Below are positions 18,549-26,903 of a stretch of DNA of 64,000 nucleotides, piece after piece. The notes below the pieces were generated by a model. It searched no databases. It saw only the letters and a program-made list of their open reading frames with translations, and was not told the origin of the DNA. The first letter of the stretch is position 1, and each line of letters starts with the position of its first letter. Source of the DNA: Prevotella sp. (GTDB lineage: Bacteria; Bacteroidota; Bacteroidia; Bacteroidales; Bacteroidaceae); contig JAGAPR010000001.1 of assembly GCA_017623155.1 (NCBI GenBank), forward strand, positions 1 through 64,000. The letters are read 5' to 3'. The position numbers were made by a program, and so were the translations under genes.

Positions 18549-18556
18549 TACTTTTG
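18549..18556 (+). promoter_or_regulatory. -7 promoter element of the winged-helix gene
   Basis: TACTTTTG, exact TAnnTTTG, 59 bp before the ATG at 18616; a weak GTTG lies 18 bp upstream (18527-18530). Confidence 0.6.
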
Positions 18557-18615
18557 CACACGAAGTGATAACAAAATAATCAAATCACTCGTTTAGAGTA
18601 TTATATTTTTTTATT

Positions 18616-18912
18616 ATGGCAGAAAAGAAAACTGTAAAGAAAGAGACAGCTACAAAGGCAGCTGAGGTAAAGAAAACAACGGTGAAGAAAACTGCGACAG
18701 CCAAGAAAACTGTTGTTGCATTCAATGCTGAGAACGTAGGCTTCAAGGCAGGTGACGTATATCAGGCACTTGCAGCCGCTGAAAAGGCTTTGACTGTGAA
18801 AGAGATTACAAAGGCAGCCGGCATCAGTGAAGAGGAAACACTGCTCGGTATGGGCTGGCTTTTCAAAGAAGGCAAGATTGTTTCAGTGGAGGACAAGATT
18901 ACATTGGCTTAA
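18616..18912 (+). CDS. DUF2582-type winged helix protein with histone-like lysine/alanine-rich N terminus
   Basis: 98 residues. Residues 1-33 are Lys/Ala/Thr-rich (KKTVKKETATKAAEV, KKTTVKKTATAKKT), like histone H1 tails and Bacteroidetes DNA-binding proteins. Residues 38-98 form a compact helical domain matching the winged-helix DUF2582 family: FKAGDVYQALAAAEKALTV, KEITKAAGISEEETLLGMGW, LFKEGKIVSVEDKITLA. It probably binds DNA, but the target is unknown. The gene has its own promoter and is followed by a terminator-like hairpin, so it is mainly transcribed alone. Confidence 0.85.
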   Translation: MAEKKTVKKETATKAAEVKKTTVKKTATAKKTVVAFNAENVGFKAGDVYQALAAAEKALTVKEITKAAGISEEETLLGMGWLFKEGKIVSVEDKITLA

Positions 18913-18935
18913 TTTTTTTAATGTGATAAGTTTAG

Positions 18936-18975
18936 GAAAAGCCGGTATGCGTAGGTATTACCGGCTTTTCTTTTT
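18936..18975 (+). terminator. Intrinsic terminator after the winged-helix gene
   Basis: GAAAAGCCGGTA (18936-18947) pairs perfectly with TACCGGCTTTTC (18959-18970), loop 11, followed by TTTTT to 18975. The next gene starts 7 bp further on, so it must use read-through or a promoter hidden here. Confidence 0.85.
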
Positions 18976-18981
18976 GTCAAG

Positions 18982-19320
18982 ATGATATACGATAATCAGA
19001 TATTGAAGATCATTTCCGAAGCCGGAAACGACGGAGTAAGCGTGCAATCACTGGCCAAGCATGTTTACAACATGAACTGCGGCTTTTTCTCTTCGGCTGA
19101 TTTCGACGATATCCATCGCTATGTGCGGGCCTTTCTTTTGAGATATTCCAAGTCGCCGCGGGCATTGATAGAGAGCACCGGGCGCCGCGGATACTATCGG
19201 CTGAATACGGTGAACAACAGCGACGCGCGCCAGTTGACGCTCGAATTTCGCGAGGAAAAGGCCGATACAAAAGAAGAAGAGCGACCGGCTTGTGACCTGT
19301 CGCTCGATTTGTTCGCATGA
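18982..19320 (+). CDS. Conserved small protein, probable winged-helix-like
   Basis: 112 residues, no signal or membrane segment. The order of predicted elements (MIYDNQILKIISEAGNDGVS, QSLAKHVYNMNCGFF, DFDDIHRYVRAFLLRYSKSP, then GRRGYYRLNT) looks like helix-helix-helix followed by a basic beta wing, so DNA or RNA binding is possible. The C-terminal 35 residues are acidic and end in LDLFA. I do not recognise a named family, though I believe similar short proteins are common in Bacteroidales. It begins 7 bp after a terminator hairpin and is convergent with a glycosyltransferase gene. Confidence 0.7.
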   Translation: MIYDNQILKIISEAGNDGVSVQSLAKHVYNMNCGFFSSADFDDIHRYVRAFLLRYSKSPRALIESTGRRGYYRLNTVNNSDARQLTLEFREEKADTKEEERPACDLSLDLFA

Positions 19321-19355
19321 AAAAACAATCCCGTTTGCGGTAAATACGATACAGA

Positions 19356-20498
19356 CTACCGTTTCATGCCGTTTGTCTCATCATATACATTCTTGTATAG
19401 CAGCAGCAGTTCGGATGCGGTTTTGTTCCATGAAAACAGCCGTGTGCGTTCGCGGCCGGCATGTTTTTGATTTTCATAAAAGGCTTTGTCGTTTTCCATT
19501 TTGAGCATCATTGCCGCTATGTCATCGCTGTTTCCCGGGTTGATTAACGCCGCATCCGGGCCGGCTATCTCCGGCATCGACGAGCTGTTTGATGTTATCA
19601 CCGGCGTGTCGCAGGCCATAGCTTCGAGCAACGGAATGCCGAAACTCTCGCGCAGCGAGGTATAAAGGAACGCGAATGCACCGGCATAGACGCTCGGGAG
19701 GTCGGTGTTCACGATATAACCGGGTGCGGAAATATGGCTCATGATATGCCCTATGCCTTTTGCTTTCAGTATCCCGTCGATGTATTCGGTGGATAAGTCG
19801 GCCACAAGAAGTTTTCTTTTAATGTCCGATTGCTCAAGATATTTGGCGTAAGCGACGAGTGTTCTCTCCGTGTTCTTCTTCGGATCGGTGTTACCGAGGA
19901 AGAAAAAATAGCCCCGCTCACCGATATATTTGCTGTAAGCATCATCTTGTTCGGCCTCAGGAGCGAACCATTCATTGTATCCGTTGTATATTCTTGTCAC
20001 CTGCTCGGCGGGCAGTTGCAGCTTGTTCAATATGTTTTCCCGTTCGAAATCCGATACGGTTATTATTCGCCGGCACTTGCCTATTATCTTGGGAACCACG
20101 AGCCGGCGATACAACCAGCCCATGTTTTGATAGAGCGACTTGTTCTTTTTATCTCTCGGTTCAAGGAAAATGATGTCGTGCAGCGTTAAAATGAGCGGTA
20201 TTCCTTTTGTGAATATCGGTGCGGTATTGCTCGTGCAGTGCAGAATATCGACCTTGTCTCTCTTCGCCGCGCGCGGCAGTGCATACTGTTCCCATAGCGG
20301 ATACGACGGGCAACCGACCGTTCTGATGTGCACGTTGGCTGTCTCTGTCAGGCAAACGTCCTCTCCCGGCTTCACGTATACGAAATATTCGTTGTCCGTA
20401 TCCGTCTTTTGCAACTCCCGTATCTCCTGTAACACGACATAGTCCATGCCGTGTTTGTTCTTACGGAACACTCTCTGCGCTTCTATTCCTATTCTCAT
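19356..20498 (-). CDS. Glycosyltransferase family 4-like (GT-B)
   Basis: 380 residues. N-terminal Rossmann domain (MRIGIEAQRVFRKNKHGMDY) and C-terminal nucleotide-sugar domain with GYFFFLGNTDPKKNTERTL and the family E-x7-E motif in ESFGIPLLEAMACDTPVITS. It transfers a sugar from an NDP-sugar onto a lipid-linked glycan in the cytoplasm. The acetyltransferase gene lies 10 bp upstream on the same strand, so both form a small leftward operon starting at the promoter near 21123-21154. This pair is the left edge of the polysaccharide locus. Sugar specificity cannot be told. Confidence 0.88.
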   Translation of the reverse strand: MRIGIEAQRVFRKNKHGMDYVVLQEIRELQKTDTDNEYFVYVKPGEDVCLTETANVHIRTVGCPSYPLWEQYALPRAAKRDKVDILHCTSNTAPIFTKGIPLILTLHDIIFLEPRDKKNKSLYQNMGWLYRRLVVPKIIGKCRRIITVSDFERENILNKLQLPAEQVTRIYNGYNEWFAPEAEQDDAYSKYIGERGYFFFLGNTDPKKNTERTLVAYAKYLEQSDIKRKLLVADLSTEYIDGILKAKGIGHIMSHISAPGYIVNTDLPSVYAGAFAFLYTSLRESFGIPLLEAMACDTPVITSNSSSMPEIAGPDAALINPGNSDDIAAMMLKMENDKAFYENQKHAGRERTRLFSWNKTASELLLLYKNVYDETNGMKR

Positions 20499-20508
20499 GA
20501 TATAGTGC

Positions 20509-21102
20509 TTATAGTATTCTTTTTTTTAAAACGGCGGGCACCCCGGCTGCAAGAGTGCCTCCGGGCACGTCTTTCGTGACTACCGCCCCGGCAGCGATTA
20601 CGGCATGTCGGCCGATGGTGACACCCGGAAGAATGACGGCATTGGCACCGATCCACACGTCATCCTCTATTGTTATCGGTGCGGTGGAGATACCTTGTTC
20701 GTCTATTCTTTTGTGCGGGTCGGCGTAATTATGGTTTAGTGCGGTCACGGTAATGCCTTGTGCGAGATGCACGTGGCTGCCTATTGTCACCGGACCGATG
20801 ACGGTACAGTGCAATCCTATGCGGCTGTCGTCGCCTATTATCACGTCTCCCACGGCATTGTTGATGCAGCAGAACGACTCGATGACGCTGCGTCTGCCGA
20901 GCGAGAAACGCCTGTATGGCGGCGTATCCATACGCACGCTGCCGTGAATGACGGAGTGCCGCCCCCGGTGTTGGTATAAAGGCGCGAACATACGGACATA
21001 CCATCGGGGTCTTGTCTGCACCCGGTTCATTATCAGGAAGTCTGCCAGACGTTTCAGTCCGGCGGCAGACTTAATTCTTTGTCGCAAGCGTTCTCTATTC
21101 AT
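20509..21102 (-). CDS. Hexapeptide-repeat O-acetyltransferase
   Basis: 197 residues from the ATG at 21102. The long in-frame GTG at 21123 is rejected because it falls on the -7 element. The C-terminal half is a left-handed beta helix of hexapeptide repeats (IGDDSRIGLHCTVIGPV, IGSHVHLAQGITVTALNHN, WIGANAVILPGVTIGRHAVI), ending AGVPAVLKKRI. It resembles maltose/galactoside and serine acetyltransferase-like proteins that move acetyl from acetyl-CoA to a sugar hydroxyl, so it probably decorates the surface polysaccharide. Residues 1-80 are less conserved and basic. Confidence 0.88.
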   Translation of the reverse strand: MNRERLRQRIKSAAGLKRLADFLIMNRVQTRPRWYVRMFAPLYQHRGRHSVIHGSVRMDTPPYRRFSLGRRSVIESFCCINNAVGDVIIGDDSRIGLHCTVIGPVTIGSHVHLAQGITVTALNHNYADPHKRIDEQGISTAPITIEDDVWIGANAVILPGVTIGRHAVIAAGAVVTKDVPGGTLAAGVPAVLKKRIL

Positions 21103-21122
21103 ATATATGTATTTGATAGCCA

Positions 21123-21154
21123 CAAAAATACGGATAAAAAATCATTTTTCCAAA
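21123..21154 (-). promoter_or_regulatory. Promoter of the leftward acetyltransferase-glycosyltransferase pair
   Basis: On the minus strand: TTTG (21154-21151), 20-base spacer, TATTTTTG (21130-21123). Both match the Bacteroidetes consensus. It is back-to-back with the rightward promoter at 21164. Confidence 0.8.
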
Positions 21155-21163
21155 TATTTTACT

Positions 21164-21213
21164 TATCTTTGCATAAGACAGGCTGCGTCTCGGCAATTTG
21201 AAACAAGTTTCAT
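21164..21213 (+). promoter_or_regulatory. Promoter-linked repeat (CATAAGACAGGC type), single copy, upstream of the flippase gene
   Basis: Starts with TATCTTTG (21164-21171, exact -7 consensus), continues CATAAGACAGGC, then a CTCGGCAA block and TTGAAACAAGTTT. The same sequence, with a few changes, is present twice on the minus strand at 44173-44308. It would place the repeat in the 5' leader of the flippase mRNA (ATG at 21248). Confidence 0.7.
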
Positions 21214-21247
21214 TGCATAATACATAAAAAAGGAAATTGTATATTCG

Positions 21248-22774
21248 ATGAGTGGAAGAGTACATAAGAGTATTATAAACGCGGAGGTAAATCTATTGTT
21301 TTACTTCCTTTCGTTGTTCTTTGCATTCTTTTCCCGCAAGATATTTCTCGACAATCTGAGTGCCGAATTCATCGGTCTTACGGGCACATTGGGCAATATC
21401 CTCGGTTATTTAAACCTTGCGGAGCTCGGCATAGGCAGTTGTGTGAGCTTCTTTTTGTATAAGCCTTTACAAACCGGCGACAGGGAAAAGATGCAGGAAA
21501 TACTGTCTGTCTTCGGCTATCTGTATCATTGCATAGGCATGATTATCCTCGGAGCAGGTGTCGTCATAAGCCTTTTCTTCCCCCTTATATTCGGCGGAGA
21601 GAAATTGGGAATGCCGATAATCTACTTCACTTTCTATTCTTTTCTCTGTTCTTCGCTGATATCTTATTTCATAAATTACAGGCAGATACTGCTTCAAGCC
21701 GACCAGAAGAACTATCTTGTGGCAATATATTTCCAATCGGCGGGACTCGTAAAGGTTGCCGTTCAGATATTTCTCGCTTACAGATATCACAATCCGTACG
21801 CTTGGGTAGCGGTGGAATTTGTGTTTGGAATATTTGCCTGTGTCGTGCTTAATCATAAGATTGACAAGGAATATCCGTGGTTGAAGACCGATAAGAAGCG
21901 CGGTCGCGGATTGCTGAAAAAGTATCCCGGGATACTGACGAACACCCGTCAGATATTCATCCACAAGATAAAAGATTTTGTTCTGAGCAAGAGCGACGAG
22001 CTTTTCATATTCGCTTTCGTGTCGCTGAAAATGGTTGCTTACTATGGAAACTACATTATGATAACGTCGAAGATAACACTTCTATTCACATCCGCGCTCG
22101 ACAGCGTGAATGCCGGTGTGGGCAATCTCGTGGCCGAGGGAAGAAAAGATAACATAATGAAGGTTTTTTGGGAACTCATGACCATACGTCATTTCGTGGC
22201 GGGACTGCTTTGTTTCTCCATATATTACGGTATAGAGCCGTTTGTTTCGCTATGGCTCGGAGACAAGTATATCATGAGTCACGACATATTGGTGCTGCTT
22301 GTGATATACATTTACATGATAAATTCGCGCGGGGTGGTCGATATCTTCAATCATTCATACGGCTTGTATGCCGATGTATGGTCGGCATGGGCCGAACTGG
22401 CGATAAATATCACGATAACGATTGTCGGCGGATGGATGTACGGCATCATCGGAATATTGTTGGGAAAGATTGTAAGCGTGTTTCTGATTGTGGTGTTTTG
22501 GAAGCCGTATTACCTTTTCACCTCCGGTCTCAAACAGCCCGTGGCTCACTATTGGACCGGTGCGGTGAGATATTATGCCGTCTTCGGTGTGGCGTTTGCG
22601 GCAGGTACGCTCGCCACGCGCATCGTTACCATAATTCCATTCGAGGGCTATCTGTCGTGGATTGCCTACATGTTGGTTTGTGCATCCGTGTTCATTGTTG
22701 TTGAGATTGCCGGCCTTTTGCTTTTCGCCAAAGGCGCGCGAGACTGTGTCAGACGTATAAAAATATTCAAATGA
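21248..22774 (+). CDS. Polysaccharide flippase (Wzx-like, MATE/MOP superfamily)
   Basis: 508 residues with about 12-14 hydrophobic helices, starting right after a short basic N terminus (LLFYFLSLFFAFFSRKIFLD). The NLSAEFIGLTGTLGNILGYLNLAELGIG segment is the typical N-terminal stretch of Wzx-type flippases, and a basic cytoplasmic loop (LKTDKKRGRGLLKKYPGI) precedes helix 7. It should move lipid-linked repeat units across the inner membrane. It is followed by two glycosyltransferases with ATGA overlaps (22771, 23565), forming a three-gene operon. Confidence 0.9.
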   Translation: MSGRVHKSIINAEVNLLFYFLSLFFAFFSRKIFLDNLSAEFIGLTGTLGNILGYLNLAELGIGSCVSFFLYKPLQTGDREKMQEILSVFGYLYHCIGMIILGAGVVISLFFPLIFGGEKLGMPIIYFTFYSFLCSSLISYFINYRQILLQADQKNYLVAIYFQSAGLVKVAVQIFLAYRYHNPYAWVAVEFVFGIFACVVLNHKIDKEYPWLKTDKKRGRGLLKKYPGILTNTRQIFIHKIKDFVLSKSDELFIFAFVSLKMVAYYGNYIMITSKITLLFTSALDSVNAGVGNLVAEGRKDNIMKVFWELMTIRHFVAGLLCFSIYYGIEPFVSLWLGDKYIMSHDILVLLVIYIYMINSRGVVDIFNHSYGLYADVWSAWAELAINITITIVGGWMYGIIGILLGKIVSVFLIVVFWKPYYLFTSGLKQPVAHYWTGAVRYYAVFGVAFAAGTLATRIVTIIPFEGYLSWIAYMLVCASVFIVVEIAGLLLFAKGARDCVRRIKIFK

Positions 22775-23568
22775 GATATTCAATAATAACCATAAACTAT
22801 AACAACCGTGACGGGCTGCGCAAGACAATAGAAAGCGTGGTCGGCCAAACAAGCCGCGACTTTGAATATATCGTGATAGACGGCGGGTCGACAGACGGAA
22901 GCAAAGAGGTGATAACCGAATACGCCGATAAGATAGATTATTGGGTGTCAGAGCCCGACTCCGGTATATACAACGCGATGAATAAGGGGGTGGGGCATGC
23001 CCGCGGTGAATATCTTAACTTCATGAACTCGGGCGATTGCTTTCATGACGAGAACGTGCTGGCGGCCTTGCCGGGCGATGCCGATGAGGATATCATATTC
23101 GGTTGTGCCGTGACAAGCGCCGGCGGATTGTGGGCTCCGGCAAAGGTTATGACGCTTTATTCGCTGTGTCTTCATCTTTTCAATCATCAGTCAACGTTTT
23201 ACAAGAGAAGCATTTTCGATACAGATAAGTATGATGAGAACCTGAAATTGCTCAGCGATTGGAAACTGACGGTGAAGAGTGTCGTGGCCGACAACCGCAC
23301 ATACAGGGTTGTAGACAACATCATTGCGCTCTACGACCTTAACGGTATAAGCAGTGCCGATGCCGAAGCACGATATCGCGAGCAGGAAACAATCATGAGA
23401 GAGCTTTTCCCCGAGCGCATTGTCGACGACTATTTGTTCTTCCGCCGCTTGCGCAGTCCGTTGCTTGATGACATTGCTTACCTTTCGTCGCGCTACCGTC
23501 TGCATCGCATTATCATCAAAATCGTGCGCTTCGCAATACGCATGAACAAAAAAATATTCGACCGATGA
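22771..23568 (+). CDS. Glycosyltransferase family 2
   Basis: 265 residues, GT-A fold. RYSIITINYNNRDGLRKTIE is the classical GT2 opening; DFEYIVIDGGSTDGSKEVI holds the nucleotide-binding IDGGSTDGS; LNFMNSGDCFHDENVL contains the N-S-G-D variant of the D-x-D region common in this subgroup. No membrane helix. It starts inside the flippase stop (ATGA) and is overlapped by the next glycosyltransferase, so all three are translated together. It presumably adds one sugar of the repeat unit. Confidence 0.9.
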   Translation: MRYSIITINYNNRDGLRKTIESVVGQTSRDFEYIVIDGGSTDGSKEVITEYADKIDYWVSEPDSGIYNAMNKGVGHARGEYLNFMNSGDCFHDENVLAALPGDADEDIIFGCAVTSAGGLWAPAKVMTLYSLCLHLFNHQSTFYKRSIFDTDKYDENLKLLSDWKLTVKSVVADNRTYRVVDNIIALYDLNGISSADAEARYREQETIMRELFPERIVDDYLFFRRLRSPLLDDIAYLSSRYRLHRIIIKIVRFAIRMNKKIFDR

Positions 23569-24716
23569 AAATCTTTTATGTATACTATTCGCTCACAACG
23601 GTAGGCGGAGCCGACCGCGTGATTACGGAAAAAGCAAACTATCTGGCCGAAAACGGACACGAGGTGGCTATCGTGACAACATCGCAAAACGGCCGTGAAC
23701 CGTCTTTCCCGCTGTCGCCGAGAGTGAGATTGATAAACATCGACATCGATTTCGACCGCCAATACCGTTACAACATCATCATGCGGGCGTGCATTTATTT
23801 TGTGTATATGCGCAGATACAAGCGCGCACTTACGAGGTTGCTGCGCATAGAAAAGCCCGATATCGTAATGACAACACTCGGCCGTGACATGGAATTTCTC
23901 ACTTCAATAGACGACGGAAGCGTGAAAATCGGCGAGTCGCATGTGGCGAAAGAGTATTCGCGCAACTTTCATCTGCTCGAACAGCGCGGCGGTATATACA
24001 AACTCGTGGCACGCCACTATCGTCGCAAGCAGGAAAAGGCCGTGTCGAAATTGGCGGCATTGGTGTTGCTGACAGAGCATGATGCCGACAGCTGGAAAGG
24101 TATAACCGATACGTATGTGATACCGAACTCGCTGCCGTTTTACCCCGAGCTGTCGAGCGGTTGCGACAATAAGAGCGTGCTCTGTGTGGGCCGTCTCAAC
24201 GAGCAAAAGGGCTATGAGTATATGGTTGAGGCGTGGGAAATGGTGTGCAAGCGTCATCCCGATTGGACTGTTAACGTATATGGCGAGGGTGAGGAGGAGT
24301 GTCGCCTGCGGGAAATGATAGCCCGAAAAGGTCTCGAGAAGTCGTTTCTCATTCATAAGCCCACGAAAAACATCATGGAGAAGTATCTCGAAAGCAGCAT
24401 ATACGTCATGAGTTCACGTTTCGAGGGCTTCGGAATGGTGCTGATAGAAGCCATGGCTTGCGGTGTGCCCTGCGTGTCGTTCGATTGTCCTTACGGTCCG
24501 GCCGATATTATAAGCGACGGAGAAGACGGATTTTTGGTAGGCTATAAGAACAGCAAGGCGCTGGCCGACAAGATTTGTTTTCTTATCGAAAACGAGGATA
24601 CGAGAAAACAAATGGGGCGCAAAGCAAAAGATAACATCCGGCGATACTCGCGCGAAAGGGTGATGAAAATGTGGACCGATCTGTTTGAGGCCGAGCTGTT
24701 AAGAGCGAAAGGGTAA
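23565..24716 (+). CDS. Glycosyltransferase family 4
   Basis: 383 residues, GT-B. MKIFYVYYSLTTVGGADRVI is the acceptor-side opening with the Gly-Gly loop; SVLCVGRLNEQKGYEYMVEA and SRFEGFGMVLIEAMACGVPC (E-x7-E) form the donor domain. A close relative in sequence and layout is the leftward gene at 25622-26767, which shares the GGADRV/GGVERV opening and FGMVLIEAMA. It closes the flippase operon and ends just before a bidirectional terminator. Confidence 0.9.
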   Translation: MKIFYVYYSLTTVGGADRVITEKANYLAENGHEVAIVTTSQNGREPSFPLSPRVRLINIDIDFDRQYRYNIIMRACIYFVYMRRYKRALTRLLRIEKPDIVMTTLGRDMEFLTSIDDGSVKIGESHVAKEYSRNFHLLEQRGGIYKLVARHYRRKQEKAVSKLAALVLLTEHDADSWKGITDTYVIPNSLPFYPELSSGCDNKSVLCVGRLNEQKGYEYMVEAWEMVCKRHPDWTVNVYGEGEEECRLREMIARKGLEKSFLIHKPTKNIMEKYLESSIYVMSSRFEGFGMVLIEAMACGVPCVSFDCPYGPADIISDGEDGFLVGYKNSKALADKICFLIENEDTRKQMGRKAKDNIRRYSRERVMKMWTDLFEAELLRAKG

Positions 24717-24753
24717 GCACTCTGTGTCTCCGTGTCTCTGTGTTCAAAAAGAT

Positions 24754-24776
24754 AAGCATGGCAAACATGCTTTTTA
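24754..24776. terminator. Terminator between convergent glycosyltransferase genes
   Basis: AAGCATG (24754-24760), GCAAA loop, CATGCTT (24766-24772), then TTTTTAT; preceded by AAAAAGAT, so it can act on both strands. Just upstream, 24721-24744 is a CTCCGTGTCTCTGTGTTC-type sequence often seen in Bacteroidetes intergenic DNA (recollection). Confidence 0.75.
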
Positions 24777-25616
24777 TATAAGATTATCTTCCGTGTCTTC
24801 GTAGTGTTCTTTCTTGTAGAATATGCGCAGGATACCCTTGCCCTGTATTCTGATACGTTTCAGAAGACTCTTTACCAGCGACTCGTTGCCCAGTGTCCCG
24901 TATCCCGTTACGGGGCGGGCTTTGCGGTTATATACAAATGCGATGCGGCCGTGTTTCTTCAACGACAGGGCGAGCGACCCGTCTTCGCCGCGCCGTATGT
25001 CGGTGCGTATTTTCTCTTTGCGGGCATAGTCGGCATTAAAAGCGAATACCATGCCTCTGACGCAAAGCTCGGGACGTTTGAAATGCTGCACGAACAGGAA
25101 CGCGTCGCGCACCAACTCGAAGAAGAAAAGTCCGGCGGCAGAGTGATTTTTGTCGGGGAAGAAACTCCAAAGCGAGCCTACGCACGACACGCCGGGCTTT
25201 CGGAGACTTCTCATCAGAATGTCGACATATCGGCATGGATACATGGTGTCGGCGTCGATAAAGAAGTGGTATCTGCCCCGAGAATTGTCAAGACCGCACT
25301 GTCGGGCATATCCCGGACTTTGCCGATGCTCGTTGAAATACGGTATTCCGAGTTTTCGGTATACTTCTTCCGTCGCGTCTGCCGAGTTGTTGTTCACTCC
25401 GATAATCTCTATCGGGTAGCTCGTTTGCAGCTCGCTCAGCGACCAGAGGCACGCGGCGAGACGTTTTTCTTCGTTGTATGCTATCACCACAACCGACACA
25501 ACGGGGGCGTCGCTTTGTCGTGCAGCGATATTTTCGCGTATTTCCCTGCATACGGTTTCCGGCAGCTCATCTGCCGTTTTCCCGTAGATTGAAAGATATT
25601 TGTCGTACCACGCCAT
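24774..25616 (-). CDS. Glycosyltransferase family 2
   Basis: 280 residues. N-terminal extension of about 35 residues, then VSVVVIAYNEEKRLAACLWS (GT2 opening), IIGVNNNSADATEEVYRKLG and YHFFIDADTMYPCRYVDI with the metal-binding DAD. RRGEDGSLALSLKKHGRIAF carries the acidic base motif (E-D). The tail (LLKRIRIQGKGILRIFYKKE) is basic and amphipathic and may contact the membrane. It follows the upstream glycosyltransferase by 5 bp. Its stop overlaps the terminator stem. Confidence 0.88.
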   Translation of the reverse strand: MAWYDKYLSIYGKTADELPETVCREIRENIAARQSDAPVVSVVVIAYNEEKRLAACLWSLSELQTSYPIEIIGVNNNSADATEEVYRKLGIPYFNEHRQSPGYARQCGLDNSRGRYHFFIDADTMYPCRYVDILMRSLRKPGVSCVGSLWSFFPDKNHSAAGLFFFELVRDAFLFVQHFKRPELCVRGMVFAFNADYARKEKIRTDIRRGEDGSLALSLKKHGRIAFVYNRKARPVTGYGTLGNESLVKSLLKRIRIQGKGILRIFYKKEHYEDTEDNLI

Positions 25617-25621
25617 ATCGT

Positions 25622-26767
25622 TTATTTTTTATTGTATACGTCTTCAAACAGCGCACGCCACTTTCCGGCTATGATGTCGATGTCATACTGCTGTGATTTC
25701 ACTACGGCCTTGTCGGCCATTTGCTTTATTCTTTCGGGCGATTTCATCAGTTGCACCATCGCGTCGGCGAGCTTGTCGGTGTTCTCTGCCGGCACGAGCA
25801 GCCCGTCTTCGCCGTGCGATATTATCGAGCGGGGGCCGCAAGCTCCGTCGAATGCCACTGCCGGCAGTCCGCAGGCCATTGCTTCGACGAGTACCATGCC
25901 AAAGCCTTCGAAGCGGCTGCTGAGCACAAACAGCGCGCTGTCCGTATACTCCCGTTCTATATCGCGCGTGCTTCCGTTCAGCCGGCAGCGGCTTCTGTCT
26001 ATGCCAAGCTCGTCTGTAAGCCGCTCGTATGGCTCCCGTTCGCCCATTCCGAATATGGCCAGCTCCCAGTCGGTGCATTCTTTCTCAACCTTGCTCCATG
26101 CTTTCAACAACAGGTCGAAGCCCTTTTCATGGCAGTATCGGCCCACGGCTATCACCCGCTTTCTCGTGAGATTGCTACGCCCCGATGGCGTGAACGACAG
26201 CGGGTCGGGAATGGAGGCGACGTTGTCGAGCCCGTGCCATTCTTTTAAATCCTCGTCCGTGAGGACCACAAAGCGGTCTAACCGTTTTAATTTCGACACA
26301 AGACTTGCCATCCAGAAGCGGGCAAACAACCGTTTGAACATGTTTGAGTCGCTCTCGTTGAAATTCCGGTAGTTGGCTTTGTTGACGTGTAATTCGCCTA
26401 TTTTCCGGCTCCCGTCCTTGATGTCTGTGATGAAATTAATCTCACGCCGCAGCATGCTTACGGTGATATCGGGGCACAACCGCATCAGTTCGGTGCGCAA
26501 TTTGCGCTTGAAAAGGCGTTGTTTGCGCAGATATACGAACACTTTTTTTATGAACGAACATGTCCATAACTCCTCAAAACCTATGTCGAGGTTTATCACT
26601 TTCACCTTGTCCGAAAGCGGATAGTAGGGCTGTTTGCCCGCTCCGTCGGTCAGAATGATTGTTATGTCGTACCCGAAACGCTCGGCAAAGTAATTGGCTT
26701 TCAATGCGAGCACACGCTCTACACCGCCTGCGATATATATGGATGGAGTGCAATATACTATTTTCAT
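25622..26767 (-). CDS. Glycosyltransferase family 4
   Basis: 381 residues from the ATG at 26767 (MKIVYCTPSIYIAGGVERVL); the in-frame GTG at 26776 only adds three residues. GT-B fold: acceptor domain with FGYDITIILTDGAGKQPYYP, donor domain with RVIAVGRYCHEKGFDLLLKA and SRFEGFGMVLVEAMACGLPA (E-x7-E). Similar to the rightward gene at 23565, suggesting duplication. It is divergent from the GT2 gene at 26904. The region between contains no perfect minus-strand promoter, only TATCTTCG (26823-26816). Confidence 0.9.
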   Translation of the reverse strand: MKIVYCTPSIYIAGGVERVLALKANYFAERFGYDITIILTDGAGKQPYYPLSDKVKVINLDIGFEELWTCSFIKKVFVYLRKQRLFKRKLRTELMRLCPDITVSMLRREINFITDIKDGSRKIGELHVNKANYRNFNESDSNMFKRLFARFWMASLVSKLKRLDRFVVLTDEDLKEWHGLDNVASIPDPLSFTPSGRSNLTRKRVIAVGRYCHEKGFDLLLKAWSKVEKECTDWELAIFGMGEREPYERLTDELGIDRSRCRLNGSTRDIEREYTDSALFVLSSRFEGFGMVLVEAMACGLPAVAFDGACGPRSIISHGEDGLLVPAENTDKLADAMVQLMKSPERIKQMADKAVVKSQQYDIDIIAGKWRALFEDVYNKK

Positions 26768-26887
26768 GATAGGCACTGTTCGGATATCGGTTGCTTTATT
26801 TATTGTTTAACATTGCGAAGATACCTATTTTTTTTGACATAAAGCAAAAAAGTATTACAATTATTTCATGCCGTAAATAAAAATTAT

Positions 26888-26895
26888 TATATTTG
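26888..26895 (+). promoter_or_regulatory. -7 element immediately upstream of the GT2 gene
   Basis: TATATTTG, exact TAnnTTTG, only 8 bp before the ATG at 26904. If used, the transcript would be nearly leaderless. Confidence 0.5.
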
Positions 26896-26903
26896 TCGTT
26901 GCA